Below, one piece after another: positions 1 through 11,170 of a DNA stretch of 64,000 nt. Under the pieces are notes generated by a model. The model made no database searches. It was not told the DNA's origin and saw only the letters and a program-made list of their open reading frames with translations. A program made the translations under genes and the position numbers. How positions within the stretch are numbered: the stretch's first letter is position 1; the number at the start of each line of letters is the position of its first letter. Source of the stretch: Symbiodinium natans (Eukaryota; Sar; Dinophyceae; Suessiales; Symbiodiniaceae); contig CAJNDS010001569.1 of the NCBI GenBank assembly GCA_905221605.1, positions 719,442 through 783,441 on the forward strand, in the 5' to 3' direction.

Positions 1-235
1 CTAAGACCTTCTAAGCCCCAACCAAACCCCTGCACCCCAAAACCCTTGAACCCTAAACCCCGCGAACCCCAAACTCCTAAACTCCTAAACCCCTAAACCC
101 CTAAACCCCTAAACCCCTAAACCCCCAAATCGCTAAAACCTTAAACCCCTGAACCCTAAACCCTAAACCCTAAACCCTAAACCCTAAACCCTAAACCCTA
201 AACCCTAAACCCTAAACCCTAAACCCTAACTTTAG
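1..235. repeat. Interstitial CCCTAAA telomere-type array
   Basis: Degenerate CCCTAAA/CCCCTAAA units become perfect from about 157 to 226. The array ends directly before a coding-like island, and TTTAGGG units resume after it, so this is an interstitial array at an intron edge rather than a chromosome end. Confidence 0.9.
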
Positions 236-239
236 CGTG

Positions 240-335
240 TAGGACCCCGAGTGGAGTTTGGAAAGCCTCAGCGCTGCTGAGTGGGAGCTGCTTGCCGAGT
301 GCCTGCCCGAACACCCAGGAGACGTCGGGTCTCTC
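240..335 (+). CDS. Coding-like exon island, unknown protein
   Basis: Open frame starting after an AG at 241-242 (tgtag|gac) and reading DPEWSLESLSAAEWELL then AECLPEHPGDVGSLL. It is acidic and Trp-containing, with many purine first codon positions. CCCTAAA units precede it and TTTAGGG units follow from about 345, the exon setting seen in the sirtuin gene. Its own gene is not identified and no start codon is visible. Confidence 0.4.
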
Positions 336-344
336 TTAGGGTGT

Positions 345-1305
345 GGAGTTTAGGTTTAGGGTTTAGGGTTTAGGGTTTAGGGTTCAGGGTTTAGGGTTTA
401 GGGTTTAGGGTTTAGGGTTTAGGGGTTTTAGGGTTTAGGGGTTAGGGTACTTGTAGGGTTTTGGAGTTTATTTAGTTTAGATTATGGTATAGGGTCCAGG
501 TAGGGTGTTGGATACTTGTAGGGTGTTTATGAGGTGCCTTCCGAGATGGGATTTAAAGTTGAGCGTTAGACTTAAGGTTCTTGAGTACGTTTGAGTTTAA
601 ATAGGGGCTCGGTTTCAGGGTTTGTTCTTGAAGTCTACCACATAGCTATAACCACCCATGCACCTCCAAGAAATGGTTCAGGAAGCATTTCGAGATGTTT
701 TGTTGTATTGTATTTCGAACCCTAAACCCTGAACCCTAAACCCTAAACCCTAAACATTATTGTTTTTTGTAATGGGGGGGAGCCCAGAGGTCCCCAAAGC
801 TTATATAGTGCAAAAGCATGAATGGCACCATGGGGGGACACCTTAAGCCCTTATGCCTTCTAAAGCCTTCAGCCCTTAAGCCCCCTTGAACCCTTAAACC
901 CCGAAGCCCTTTAACCCTTAAGCCCTAAAGCCTTAAACCCCAAACCCTTGAACCCTTAATCCCTGAAAACCTTAAGCCCTTAAGCCCTCAAACCCTTAAG
1001 CCCTTCAATACCCTTATGCCCTTAAGCCCTAACTCCTTCAAGCCTGAAACGCTAATCCCTTGAACCTGAACCCCCCAAAAGCCCCACGATGCATCCTAAC
1101 ATGCGCAGCAGGAGGCAGCGCCTCCCTCAAGAAGCGGCTACTTGCGCCTGTGGCATGCGCCTGGGGCTTTGCACAGTGCGCCCTAAACCCCATACCCTAA
1201 GCCTTAAACCCTAAACTAAGCGCTAAATCCTAAAGCCTAAATCCTAAACCCTAAACAATAAACCCTAAACCCCAAACCCCAAACCCTAAACCCTAAACCC
1301 TAATA
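345..1305. repeat. Telomere-repeat-rich non-coding stretch
   Basis: TTTAGGG units dominate 345-450 and CCCTAAA-like units dominate 720-760, 840-1075 (very degenerate, 'cccttaagcc' forms) and 1185-1305. One short GC-rich island at about 1105-1180 could encode a few residues (GGSASLKKRLLAPVACAW) but is not otherwise supported. I see no gene here. Confidence 0.75.
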
Positions 1306-1442
1306 AGGCGTGCGAGACGGTGGAGGAAAACCAGGCGTGGGGCGATTTGTCTCGGGGGTGACGTTGATATATATGTGTGTGGTGGTTGCGTTGCGGAAGG
1401 GCTGCAAGAAGTGGGTCCTGTGCAAAACCAACCGGATCCACT

Positions 1443-1625
1443 GCAAGTCCTGCGTGGGGGCCCGAATGGTCGTTGAAGGGGGATCCTTTGGAAGGCGTTC
1501 TTTGCGAGGACTCTCCGTATTCGGATCAAACTAGTCAGGGGGTTAGTTTGGTTCGAATTCAGAAAGTGCCTTCGCGAAGAACGCTTTCCGGGAAATGCTC
1601 TCTTCAACTTTGGGTTTGTGGCTAT
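1443..1625. repeat. Imperfect foldback (inverted repeat)
   Basis: The sequence just left of the centre (about 1543) is nearly the reverse complement of that to its right: left arm ggaaggcgttctttgcgagg, right arm ending cgcgaagaacgctttcc. The inner 45-50 bp pair well around a short loop (tcaggggg) and pairing weakens outward. Nearby long open frames on both strands derive from this symmetry. Confidence 0.65.
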
Positions 1626-1855
1626 CTGGCTAGGTTTGCTTTTTGAGGCGCAGATTCTCTCCAAGAGGGCCAGGCGGTTGGCGCAGCGTCCCTGGGGAGA
1701 GGGGGGTGGACGGGAGGGGAGTGGGGAGGGGAAGAGAGAGGTGTTGTTTTTCGTTTCAACGAAACTAGGCACAACGCGGGCCCGCCACCGGTGCTGCCGC
1801 CCCGTTCTCAACACTGTTTTGTTTCGTGGGGCAACGGTTGGGGAGGGGAGGAGGG

Positions 1856-3577
<1,722 letters not shown>

Positions 3578-5206
3578 GTGAGGAGTGTTATCTCTTACAT
3601 GTGAGGAATGTTGCAGGATGGCAGGTAGGTAGTGGGCAGAGCGTGAGGGGAGAAGTCAGGTTGAGGTCTTAGCAGAGACGACGGCACCAAGGCGGGATTG
3701 GCATGCGACAAGTCTTGAGCTAGAAGGAGCTAGATTGAGCTAGGGAGGAGAGAGAGATTTGCCAATAAACCCTAAACCCTAAACCCTAAACGCTAAACCC
3801 TAAACCCTAACCCTAAACCCTAATCCCTAAACCCTAAACCATAAACCTGAGTTTTCAGGGTTTAGGCTTTCGGGTTGAGGGACCCACTTCTGGGCACCCC
3901 AACGGTCATCCTCGGCACCCTAGCGGTCCTTTTGAGGATGTGAGTAGTTCTCTAAAATTCGGGTCCCTTTTTGGGGGGCCCCGTCTAGTGCGACACCCCT
4001 GCTTAGCAGAAGGCACCCAGATGCGCATCCTGCAAACACGCCAGTGTAGTAGGATATCGAAGTCAGACAGAACTGCAGCATAGGGCCTGAACCCCGATAT
4101 CTAAACCCTAAACCTGGAGTATAGCACTTGCCACTGCCCGAAGAGGCCGCACACTTCGGGACTTTCAGGCTTTAGCGCGGTTTCCTGAGCTTCTCCGCTC
4201 AGGAATTAACGCTTATCAGGGTCGAGGAAGGCTCCTAAACCTCTTAAAGCCTGTAACCCTAAACCCTAAACACTGGTCCCTAAAACCCTAAACCCTAAAC
4301 CCTAAACCTAAACCCTAAACCCTAAGTCCATTCCAAAGCCGCGAGATTCCCTTGGCCAGGTTGGCCTCCCACCTCGCCCAGCAGAGAGCAAAGGCAAGGG
4401 CTCCAGTGGGTAACATAGGGGCCTTAGTAATTACAGCAGGGTAGGGGCCTTAATAATTACAATAGGGTTTGGGGTTTATGGTTTAGGGGCCTTAATATCT
4501 AGAGCAAGGTTTTGGGGGTTATTCTAAGTATAGTTATGTAGGGACCGTATGGGAGTACTATTCGAAATTATTCGACCCCTACAAAAGGGCTTGGGATATT
4601 GCAGGGGCGTAGCGTTTAGGGCTCACTGTTTAGGGTTTCGGGCTAGGGGGAGTTTAGGGTTTAGAGTTTAGATCTGAATGTTTTCCCAAGGCCAACCTAC
4701 TCAGTAGCTGACCTGGTGACAAAGCCGAACCGTCGAGCCCTCTGCAAACTTTAGGGTGTAGGATTTAGGATTCAGAGTTTAGGGTTTAGGGTTTAGGGTT
4801 TAATATTTTGGGTGACAGCTTGAACCCTACTTGTAGCTTCCTCTGCACCTTCAAGTAGAAGCCTCAAACCTGAACCCCTAAAACTCTGAACACCTCAAAC
4901 CCTAACACCCTGAAAGCCTCAAAGTCCAAAAGCCCAAATACCCCAAAGCCCCTAGGCCCTCAAAGCTCTAAATCCCAAGATTCCCAAACCCTAAGAACCA
5001 AAGATTCCCTAACCCTATTTTAAAACCCGAAGATTCCCTAACCCTAAGCCCTAAACCCTACGATTCCCTAAACCCGAAACCATAAACCCGAAACCCTAAA
5101 CCCTGAGATTCCCTAAACCCTGAGATTCCCTAAACCCTAAACCCTAAACCCGAAACCCTAAACCCTAAACCCTAAACCCTAAACCCTAAACCCTAAACCC
5201 TGGGAG
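3578..5206. repeat. Telomere-repeat-rich stretch with one exon-like island
   Basis: CCCTAAA arrays at 3766-3845, 4255-4325 and 5040-5205; TTTAGGG units near 4620-4680 and 4755-4805. Island 4330-4411 reads REIPLARLASHLAQQRAKAR and follows a CCCTAAA array, so it may be an exon. The rest (3850-4250, 4590-5040) shows no convincing gene. Confidence 0.6.
4414..4583. mobile_element. MITE family M1, compound copy
   Basis: Begins taggggccttagtaattac, restarts twice with the same 5' motif, and ends ttattcgacccctac. It matches copies at 6855, 47741 and 56720. The repeated 5' end suggests nested or partly duplicated insertion. Confidence 0.65.
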
Positions 5207-5292
5207 GTCGGAGGCGCTTCCAAAGGCAGAGCCTCGTCGGCCGACGCTTCTCCGCTGCGCCCGGGCGGCTTCGAAAGGCCGGAATCGGGGCC
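5207..5292 (+). CDS. Exon-like island between opposed telomere arrays
   Basis: An 86-bp GC-rich island with CCCTAAA before it and a long TTTAGGG array after it. More than one + frame is open; one reads EVGGASKGRASSADASPL then RPGGFERPESGP. The frame is not decided, so the coding call rests mainly on context. Confidence 0.3.
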
Positions 5293-5490
5293 CCTTTAGG
5301 GTTTAGGGTTTAGGGTTTAGGGTTTAGGGTTTAGGGTTTAGGGTTTTAGGGTTTTAGGGTTTAGGGTTTAGGGTTTAGGGTTTAGGGTTTAGGGTTTAGG
5401 GTTTAGGGTTTAGGGTTTAGGGTTTAGGGTTTAGGGTTTAGGGTTTAGGGTTTAGGGTTTAGGGTTTAGGGTTTAGGGTTTAGGGTTTGG
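5293..5490. repeat. TTTAGGG array
   Basis: About 27 tandem TTTAGGG units with two TTTTAGGG variants. It is the inverted partner of the CCCTAAA array at 5040-5205, separated by an 86-bp island. Confidence 0.95.
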
Positions 5491-5894
5491 GGCCTAAACC
5501 CGAGGCCCGAAACGCAGACTGCAAGGGGGTTTAGGGTGCAGTGTTCTGGAGTGATCTACCTGGTTTAGGGTTGGGTCTGGGCTTATGACCTCTCTCTCTC
5601 TCTCCCGCTCTCTTTCCCGCCCTCCTCCACTTGGATGTGGTGTCGCTTGTTGCGTAGGCACAAGGCACCAGGGCTTGGGGCCCCTAAACCCTAAACCCTA
5701 AGCCCCAGTGAGGGCCCCAAAGTTTTCGAAGGATTGGTGTTGTATTTAAGGATCCAACTCCGACTGCATTCCCACCAGCGCGCCCAGGTTGGCTTTAGGG
5801 GCACTGTAGTGCGGCACTGTAGTGGGGCACTTTAGGGCACTTTAGGGCCTTTAGGGCTTAGGGCATCCCAAAAGCCTTCAACTTTCCCACACAG

Positions 5895-5956
5895 GACGCC
5901 GCCTGACTCTGCCAGAGATCTTGGCCAAGCCTGGCCCAGAGCCAGCCGCCGTGAAG
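5895..5956 (+). CDS. Small exon with canonical splice sites, unknown protein
   Basis: Acceptor ctttcccacacag|g at 5894 and donor gtgaag|gtgcgt at 5957 bracket a 62-bp frame reading RRLTLPEILAKPGPEPAAVK. It is one of the better-bounded isolated exons in the window. The parent gene is unknown. Open frames at about 6080-6160 and 6250-6355 may belong to the same gene. Confidence 0.5.
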
Positions 5957-5984
5957 GTGCGTTGACACCCTCGTGGATTGAGGG

Positions 5985-6076
5985 TGGGGGTGTACGAAAA
6001 TAAGGGACCCCTGATATAGACCCCCAAAGAGTAGGATTCCCTTAGAATAAGGACCCAATGAGGCACCCCTCATTTG
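5985..6076. mobile_element. MITE family M3 copy
   Basis: Starts gggggtgtacgaaaataagg and contains gacccccaaagagtaggattccc and aaggaccc segments shared with the copies at 17013, 47968 and 53944. The two ends are roughly inverted. Confidence 0.7.
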
Positions 6077-6644
6077 GACTTGGGCTCAGAGTTTGGGCAA
6101 GCCAGCGGGCAGGACACGACGGTGTTCAGGGTTACGGAGGGTATCAGGGCTTAGGACTGAGGAATTTAGGGTTTAGGGTTGAGCCCAATGCCTCTTAGTT
6201 AAGGGGGAGAAATTAAGGCATATGCCTTAACTAAGGGGGCATCCTCAAACCCTCTACCCAGAGGATGAAGGGGCTTCAGGTTTTGAAGACTTCGGGATTT
6301 TCAGGGCTCGGCTCTGGTGAAGGAGATCAGAGTTCTGGTTCGAGGGTTGCTGAGGGTTTAGGGGTTTAGGGTTTAGGGTTTAGGGAAGCCCTAAACTCGA
6401 AAGCCTAAACCCTAAACTCGAGGGGTTCTTAGGCTGCATGCTGTAAGGGTTCTGGGTCAAGTCCTTGGAATGCTCCGGTTAAAGGCTTAGAGTTTAGGCT
6501 TTAGGGTGCAGCCTCAAGGTTTTAGGTTTTTTGCAGGGTTTGGTTAGACTGGGCTTTGAAGAAGCCTGTGGTCCTTGGATTCCTGAACCCTCCTAGGGTT
6601 TGGGGTCTCGGTTGTTTCGTTTTAGGGTTTTAGGGTTCCATGTC

Positions 6645-6742
6645 GGGATGTTCCCCCCTATTGTTGGTAGGGGGTACTATAACCCCTATAAGGACTCCAA
6701 ACCCTAAACCCTAAACCCCTGTTAGTATAAGGGGGAACATCC
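6645..6742. mobile_element. MITE family M2 copy
   Basis: Left end gggatgttcccccctattg, right end gttagtataagggggaacatcc, which is the inverse of the family's left end. The centre carries three CCCTAAA units not found in other copies. Confidence 0.75.
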
Positions 6743-6777
6743 AGGGCTCTACTCAACCCAGCCTAGACGGCGTGGCT

Positions 6778-6850
6778 AGGGCACGGCTGTGTTTGGCAGA
6801 GGTCTCGCGCCCCTCGGTCGGTGAGGTTGGCTTACTAGGTCTTCGTGTGT
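6778..6850 (+). CDS. Small exon ending at a GTAAGT donor, unknown protein
   Basis: Frame ARLCLAEVSRPSVGEVGLL then GLRV follows an AG near 6777 and ends at tcttcgtgt|gtaagta, a full consensus GT donor. An M1 element begins a few bases into the following intron. Confidence 0.4.
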
Positions 6851-6854
6851 AAGT

Positions 6855-6958
6855 AAAGGGGCCTTGATAATTAGAATAGGGTTTTGGGGGTCATTCTAGT
6901 ATGCTTATGAAGGGGCCATAACGGAATACGAGTTGTAATTATTTCGACCCCTGTATTC
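6855..6958. mobile_element. MITE family M1 copy
   Basis: Aggggccttgataattagaa ... aattatttcgacccctgtatt. Same orientation as the copy at 4414 and inverted relative to 47741 and 56720. Confidence 0.75.
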
Positions 6959-7084
6959 AGTATAGAACCTCGCTGTTAGGGTAGGGAATAAGGGTTTAGA
7001 GCAGCAAGCTTGTTTTTTTTTAATCTCCTGGCTAGTTGCAAGGACGGTGGCATAGTCTCTAAACCCCACACCTTAAGCCTAAAC

Positions 7085-7232
7085 CCTTGACCCGCTTAGA
7101 CTTGGCACTGCTTCGCCTCATCCCATGTATGCCTTTTGAACTACCAGCGTTCTCCCATGTAGCCCCTGGTGGCAACATAAACGCTGCCCAAAATACCCAC
7201 TCTAATGAAATAGGCCGCGTTTGGTAGCTGCC
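7085..7232 (+). CDS. Coding-like open stretch, unknown protein
   Basis: A stop-free + frame of over 40 codons reading LDLALLRLIPCMPFELPAF, SHVAPGGNINAAQNTHSNE and IGRVW, ending in TAG. There is no start codon, so it would be an internal or last exon. A related 'aacataaac..cccaaaatacc' motif recurs near 20666-20702, so part of it may be repeat-derived. Confidence 0.3.
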
Positions 7233-7333
7233 AAGAGCATACGTTCCGGGTCCGAAGTTGCCTTGTCTACATGTCTGTCTGTCCGTCTGTCTGTTTGTGT
7301 TTTGTGTTTAGGGTTTAGGCGTAATTAGGGGCT

Positions 7334-7708
7334 TTGGGGATGAATATCTACAGCTGGCTAAGCCTTATTTTTGGTGGTCTTAATTGCAAACCTAGAACCC
7401 AAGCACACCTCCTACAGCATATTAGGGGGTTAGCGCTTGGGGCTGCAAGCTCATGGAGAGTTCCTGGTTCGGAGTTCGTCCGGGAGGCGCTTAATGGTAC
7501 CGTCTTCATGGTCGGTACGGCTCTGGCTGCAAAATGCAGCATCACGCGTAATTATCGGGGCAGTGCGTGCCAGTGGCGCTTCTCCATAGTCCTAGTCTCC
7601 AGCCTTGGCCTGGCTCAATGTTTGTCATGCTTGTCGCACGGGCTACCTGCAAAATCTAGGTTTCTCTTTCTCCTCAAAGTCGTAGTGGCCGAGCCTTTAT
7701 CGAGTTAG
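7334..7708 (+). CDS. ORF, 124 codons, unknown
   Basis: Open + frame ending at TAG 7706-7708; candidate start at an ATG near 7340. Contains EFVREALNGTVFMVGTALAA and a hydrophobic stretch around RFSIVLVSSLGLAQCLSCL. It is followed by another open + segment (7790-7905). No family recognised. The length exceeds chance expectation only modestly. Confidence 0.35.
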   Translation: MGMNIYSWLSLIFGGLNCKPRTQAHLLQHIRGLALGAASSWRVPGSEFVREALNGTVFMVGTALAAKCSITRNYRGSACQWRFSIVLVSSLGLAQCLSCLSHGLPAKSRFLFLLKVVVAEPLSS

Positions 7709-7919
7709 AGGCAGATTCCGATACTCTGCAGAGCACAGGATCTGGCATTGCGAGTGTCATTGTCTAGCATTGTCCCGATGTGTTTTGCAGCATGTGCCAC
7801 ATGCAGTAATTCGGGAAGACTCCTGCATTTCATGGGAGTCCTCCTAGCACATCTCGAACTCTCGTTTAGTGTTCGAAATGGTGCACGAGACATGCCAATA
7901 GTTTGTCAACCCTAACCGT

Positions 7920-8022
7920 AAACCCTAAACCCTAAACCCTAAGCCCGAAGCCCTAAGCCCTAAACCCTAAACCCTAAACCCTAAACCCTAAACCCTAAAC
8001 CCTAAACCCTAAACCCTAAACC
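7920..8022. repeat. CCCTAAA array
   Basis: About 14 near-perfect units directly upstream of the exon-like island at 8031. Confidence 0.95.
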
Positions 8023-8030
8023 CTAACCAG

Positions 8031-8128
8031 CAGCTGCGGCATGGCTCTGCTCATCATAGGGCCAACGGAATATCCCTGGGAAACCAGGCGCCGGATGCCG
8101 ATCATAGGCAGACTCCTGGTGGAAAGAG
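8031..8128 (+). CDS. Exon-like island with in-frame ATG
   Basis: CCCTAAA array, then ccag acceptor at 8027-8030, then a frame with ATG at 8041 reading MALLIIGPTEYPWETRRR and MPIIGRLLVER, then gaaagag|gtttag donor at 8129 followed by a TTTAGGG array. Matches the telomere-bracketed exon pattern of the sirtuin gene. Function unknown. Confidence 0.45.
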
Positions 8129-8129
8129 G

Positions 8130-8262
8130 TTTAGGGTTTAGGGTGTAGGGTTTAGGGTTTAGGGTTCAGGGTTTAGAGTTTAGGGTTTAGGGTTTAGGGT
8201 TCAGGGTTTAGGGTTTAGGGTTTCAGGGTTTAGGGTTTAGGGTTTAGGGTTTAGGGTTTATA
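8130..8262. repeat. TTTAGGG array
   Basis: About 18 units, some TTCAGGG, inverted relative to the array at 7920-8022 across the 98-bp island. Confidence 0.95.
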
Positions 8263-8357
8263 AGGTTATGGGCTTAGGGTTGAGGGTTGCCATCGCGGTT
8301 GAGAGTTTTGATGAGTTTTCGGTTCCAAGAACACACGTCGCATTTTAAAGCCTTCCC

Positions 8358-8768
8358 TTGACTGGCTTCCGTGCATGCGTAGATACATCAGCGCATGCTG
8401 GGGACTACTCTGCATTCCACAGCACATCCCCAACCGTAAGCATACCAGGTGCTAGGGCGCGAGTTTCACGGTTTTTAGACCGGGGAAAGCCGGGTGCAGG
8501 TTTGGGGCAGCTCGAAGGGAGATGTGTAAATTGTGGACAGACTCGCCAGCATGCTGTTGTGGCACGGGAGCTCGGAATAAGGCTGGCAGTTTTAAATGTC
8601 TTTGGGCCTGTTAAGAGTACTTGGAGGTTCGTGACAGGCAACACCTCGAATTTACAGAGGCAAATGGGCGGGGCTTCCGAAGGTCCGCCATGGATGTTTG
8701 AGGAGTCAGTGTCAGAGGGCTTGGGGGCTTCGAAACGTGAGAACCCTGAAGTGGACTATAGGCTTTAG
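8358..8768 (+). CDS. Open frame of 136 codons, unknown
   Basis: Stop-free + frame ending at TAG 8766-8768, with no ATG near its 5' end, so probably an internal or terminal exon if real. It contains CVNCGQTRQHAVVARELG and ends KRENPEVDYRL. No family recognised. It is followed closely by an M3 element. Confidence 0.4.
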   Translation: MTGFRACVDTSAHAGDYSAFHSTSPTVSIPGARARVSRFLDRGKPGAGLGQLEGRCVNCGQTRQHAVVARELGIRLAVLNVFGPVKSTWRFVTGNTSNLQRQMGGASEGPPWMFEESVSEGLGASKRENPEVDYRL

Positions 8769-8805
8769 TTTAGGGTTTATAGGGATTATAGGGTTTCGAG
8801 TTTTA

Positions 8806-8888
8806 GGGGTACATCATTGGGATCCTTTTTTCGGGGATCCCACTATTTGGGGGTCTATAGTGGGGGTCCGTTATTTTCGTGAACTCCC
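8806..8888. mobile_element. MITE family M3 copy (reverse orientation)
   Basis: Reads ...cactatttgggggtctatag...ccgttattttcgtgaactccc, the reverse complement of the M3 motif order. Confidence 0.65.
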
Positions 8889-9121
8889 ATGAGGTTTCAG
8901 GCTGGCTTCTCCGGAAGCCCAGACAAATCGGTCCTGTGGCGGCCCCGCCGAAGAGACAAGATGGGTCATTCGGAGGAAGCGCCCGTCTTCAAGGCTTCGA
9001 GGCGTCTAAGGCTGATAGGAACCCTAAAACCCTTTTGGATTTAAGGCTTAGGTTGCATTCAAATGTGTCGAGCCTTGTATGGGTCTTGACGGCTAAGCAA
9101 AACCTTGGCATGGACTTGTAA
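8879..9121 (+). CDS. Open frame of 80 codons, unknown
   Basis: Reads through RKPRQIGPVAAPPKRQDGS and TLLDLRLRLHSNVSSLVWVL to TAG. A second + frame after tttcag|gctggc at about 8897 is also open, so the frame is not settled. Confidence 0.25.
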   Translation: MNSHEVSGWLLRKPRQIGPVAAPPKRQDGSFGGSARLQGFEASKADRNPKTLLDLRLRLHSNVSSLVWVLTAKQNLGMDL

Positions 9122-9154
9122 GCATTCCCGTCTACATAAGGCGACCTTAGGGGC

Positions 9155-9178
9155 GGGGGGGGGGGGGGGGGGGGGGGG
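9155..9178. repeat. Poly-G tract, 24 nt
   Basis: Uninterrupted run of 24 G, one of several pure G runs in the window. Confidence 0.95.
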
Positions 9179-9255
9179 CCTATAAGGCTTATCCTTCTTC
9201 GGCCTCGAGAACAAGCCCACATGTTGGTGCACTGGACGTGAGCTGTAGCACAAGT

Positions 9256-9486
9256 TTAGGGTTTAGGGTTGGGAAGTCCGAAAGGTCGGGAACCCAACCA
9301 ATAGAGAGCACCAACGTATGACCCTTGCAATACCAGTGTGTTTCGTGTCCTGGTTCGTACGACCGCGCTTTCTCCGCCACCCTCTTGGCATCCCTTAAAA
9401 CTTTTGCTAGAAGTTATCAACCATGCAGAGATTTTCCGGCCGTAGCCCCCCGCGAGCTCCACAATGTCAGGCTCCGTGGTGGACAT
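9256..9486 (-). CDS. Minus-strand ORF candidate, 76 codons
   Basis: ATG-initiated minus frame reading MSTTEPDIVELAGGYGRK. First codon positions are purine-rich, unlike the overlapping + frame. If real, it is one of very few minus-strand coding segments here. No family recognised, and its 3' end runs into TTTAGGG units that add non-genic residues. Confidence 0.3.
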   Translation of the reverse strand: MSTTEPDIVELAGGYGRKISAWLITSSKSFKGCQEGGGESAVVRTRTRNTLVLQGSYVGALYWLGSRPFGLPNPKP

Positions 9487-9884
9487 GTTTCAGGGTTTAG
9501 GGTGAGGGTTTAGGGTTTAGGGGTTAGGGGGTAGGGGTTAGGGGTTAGGGGTTAGGGGTTAGGGTTTAGGGTTTAGGGTTTAGGGTTTAGGGCTTCCTCC
9601 TACACCCAAAGTTGAGAAGTTCGGGTCGACAGGGTTCTGCAGCTGTCGTTGTGGAAGGAAAACAATGTTTAAACAAAACAACCATAGTGGAGGAGCAACA
9701 TAGTGGCGGAACATTTTATATGTTCAGGGTAGTTAAGATCAATGAGGAATGGAAATGTAAATTTTAGTACTATCCCAACCATGAACTGGCAAAAGGCTGA
9801 GTGTCCTAAGTCTCCGGCTTCTGGCAACCCAAATCCGAGATCCTAGCCAGCCAAGTCCGAAAAAACCAGCCTCTTACCCGAAAC

Positions 9885-10168
9885 CCTAAACCCTAAACCC
9901 TAAACCGTAAGCCCTAAACCCTAAACCCTAAACCCTAAACCCTAAACCCTAAACCCTAAACCCTAAACCCTAAACCCTAAACCCTAAACCCTAAACCCTA
10001 AACCCTAAACCCTAAACCCTAAACCCTAAACCCAAAACCTAAAACCCTAAACCCTAAACCCTAAACCCTAAACTAAACCCTAAACCCTAAACCCTAAACC
10101 CTAAACCCTAAACCCTAAACCCTAAACCCTAAACCCTAAACCCTAAACCCTAAACCCTAAACCCTGAC
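9885..10168. repeat. CCCTAAA array, about 284 bp
   Basis: Around 40 tandem units with few variants, followed by a 39-bp coding-like island and then TTTAGGG arrays. Confidence 0.97.
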
Positions 10169-10180
10169 CTGAACGCTAAG

Positions 10181-10219
10181 CTGATGCTCGGAAGCACTGA
10201 CGAGGAAGCTCGGTTGGGG
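10181..10219 (+). CDS. Short exon-like island
   Basis: After gctaag| reads LMLGSTDEEARLG and ends at a GC donor (ggg|gcttgcc), between opposed telomere arrays. Good codon pattern but very short. Confidence 0.35.
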
Positions 10220-10257
10220 GCTTGCCTAAACCCTGCTTGAGCACTACGAGAGCCCAC

Positions 10258-10342
10258 AGTGTTTAGGGTTTAGGGTTTAGGGTTTAGGGTTTACGTAGGG
10301 TTTAGGGTTTAGGGTTTAGGGTTTAGGGTTTAGGGTTTTTAG
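10258..10342. repeat. TTTAGGG array
   Basis: Eleven to twelve units with one interruption (tttacgtaggg). A second short array lies at 10497-10538. Island 10385-10495 between them is open in + (RVSDRFKVLATHSTKTKE). Confidence 0.9.
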
Positions 10343-10959
10343 GGCTTTTTAGGGCTTCTTGGGGTTTATTGGCTCGGGGGCTCAGGGTCGCAGCACCGGG
10401 GCGCCTTCGGTCGCGTCTCGGATAGATTTAAGGTGCTCGCAACGCACTCCACGAAGACAAAAGAAGTCGCAAGATGCCCGGCGCAAGGGTGTGAGGGTTC
10501 AGGGTTTAGGGTTTAGGGTTTAGGGTTTAGGGTTTAGGGAAGTGGCGCACCCTGAGGCTCCTACGCTTTGCAGATCCCCCCGACAAAAAGCTCGAAACCT
10601 GCGACTTCCACCCGCTTAATGGCAAGCTTTAGGGGTTTTCAGGTTCGGGACAGACCGAAGCTCTTCACCCCTACGTACATGTGGGGCTTTGCAAGCACCC
10701 GTAAACCGTAACCCCCTTCGGGTCTCTTAATGTTCGGGTTGTGGAAAGAGGCCGGTGGCTCTTAAGGCCTCCCACCCTTCTAGGCACTGGGGCGGGCTGA
10801 GGGTGGGCACCTTGACCAGGAAATGAGGCCTTAGGGTTTAGGGTTTAGGGTTTAGGGTTCTACTTGAAGGTTCCGGGGTCAGCCAGTTATAACTCTGCCT
10901 TTTCTCAGAACCCCAGTTATACTCCGGAGCTCAATGCCCCTAAACTTCCCTAAGACGAA

Positions 10960-11170
10960 ATGAATGAGGATCCCCATGTCGCATTCCGGCGTAAAAGGCA
11001 GCTTCCTTCTTTTAAGGAGTATTGGCATTGGTCTCTCTGGGAACTGTTCATGAGCCTCCAAGCAACAACCCTGAAACTCGAAACCGCCACGAACAAGAGG
11101 AACACCGAGCCGGTCTTTTGCGCCACTAGTGGTCCGGCATCGTGGCGGGGAGCTCGGGGGAATAGTGAGG
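10960..11170 (+). CDS. ATG-initiated open frame, unknown
   Basis: ATG frame MNEDPHVAFRRKRQLPSF ... EYWHWSLWELFMSLQATT, running to TTTAGGG units at 11168. The minus strand is also open across part of it. No family recognised. Confidence 0.3.

Noticed and set aside
1-235. A true chromosome end (telomere)
   Set aside because: The array is short, degenerate at the outer edge and followed by opposed arrays and exon-like islands. Identical arrays occur dozens of times inside the window.
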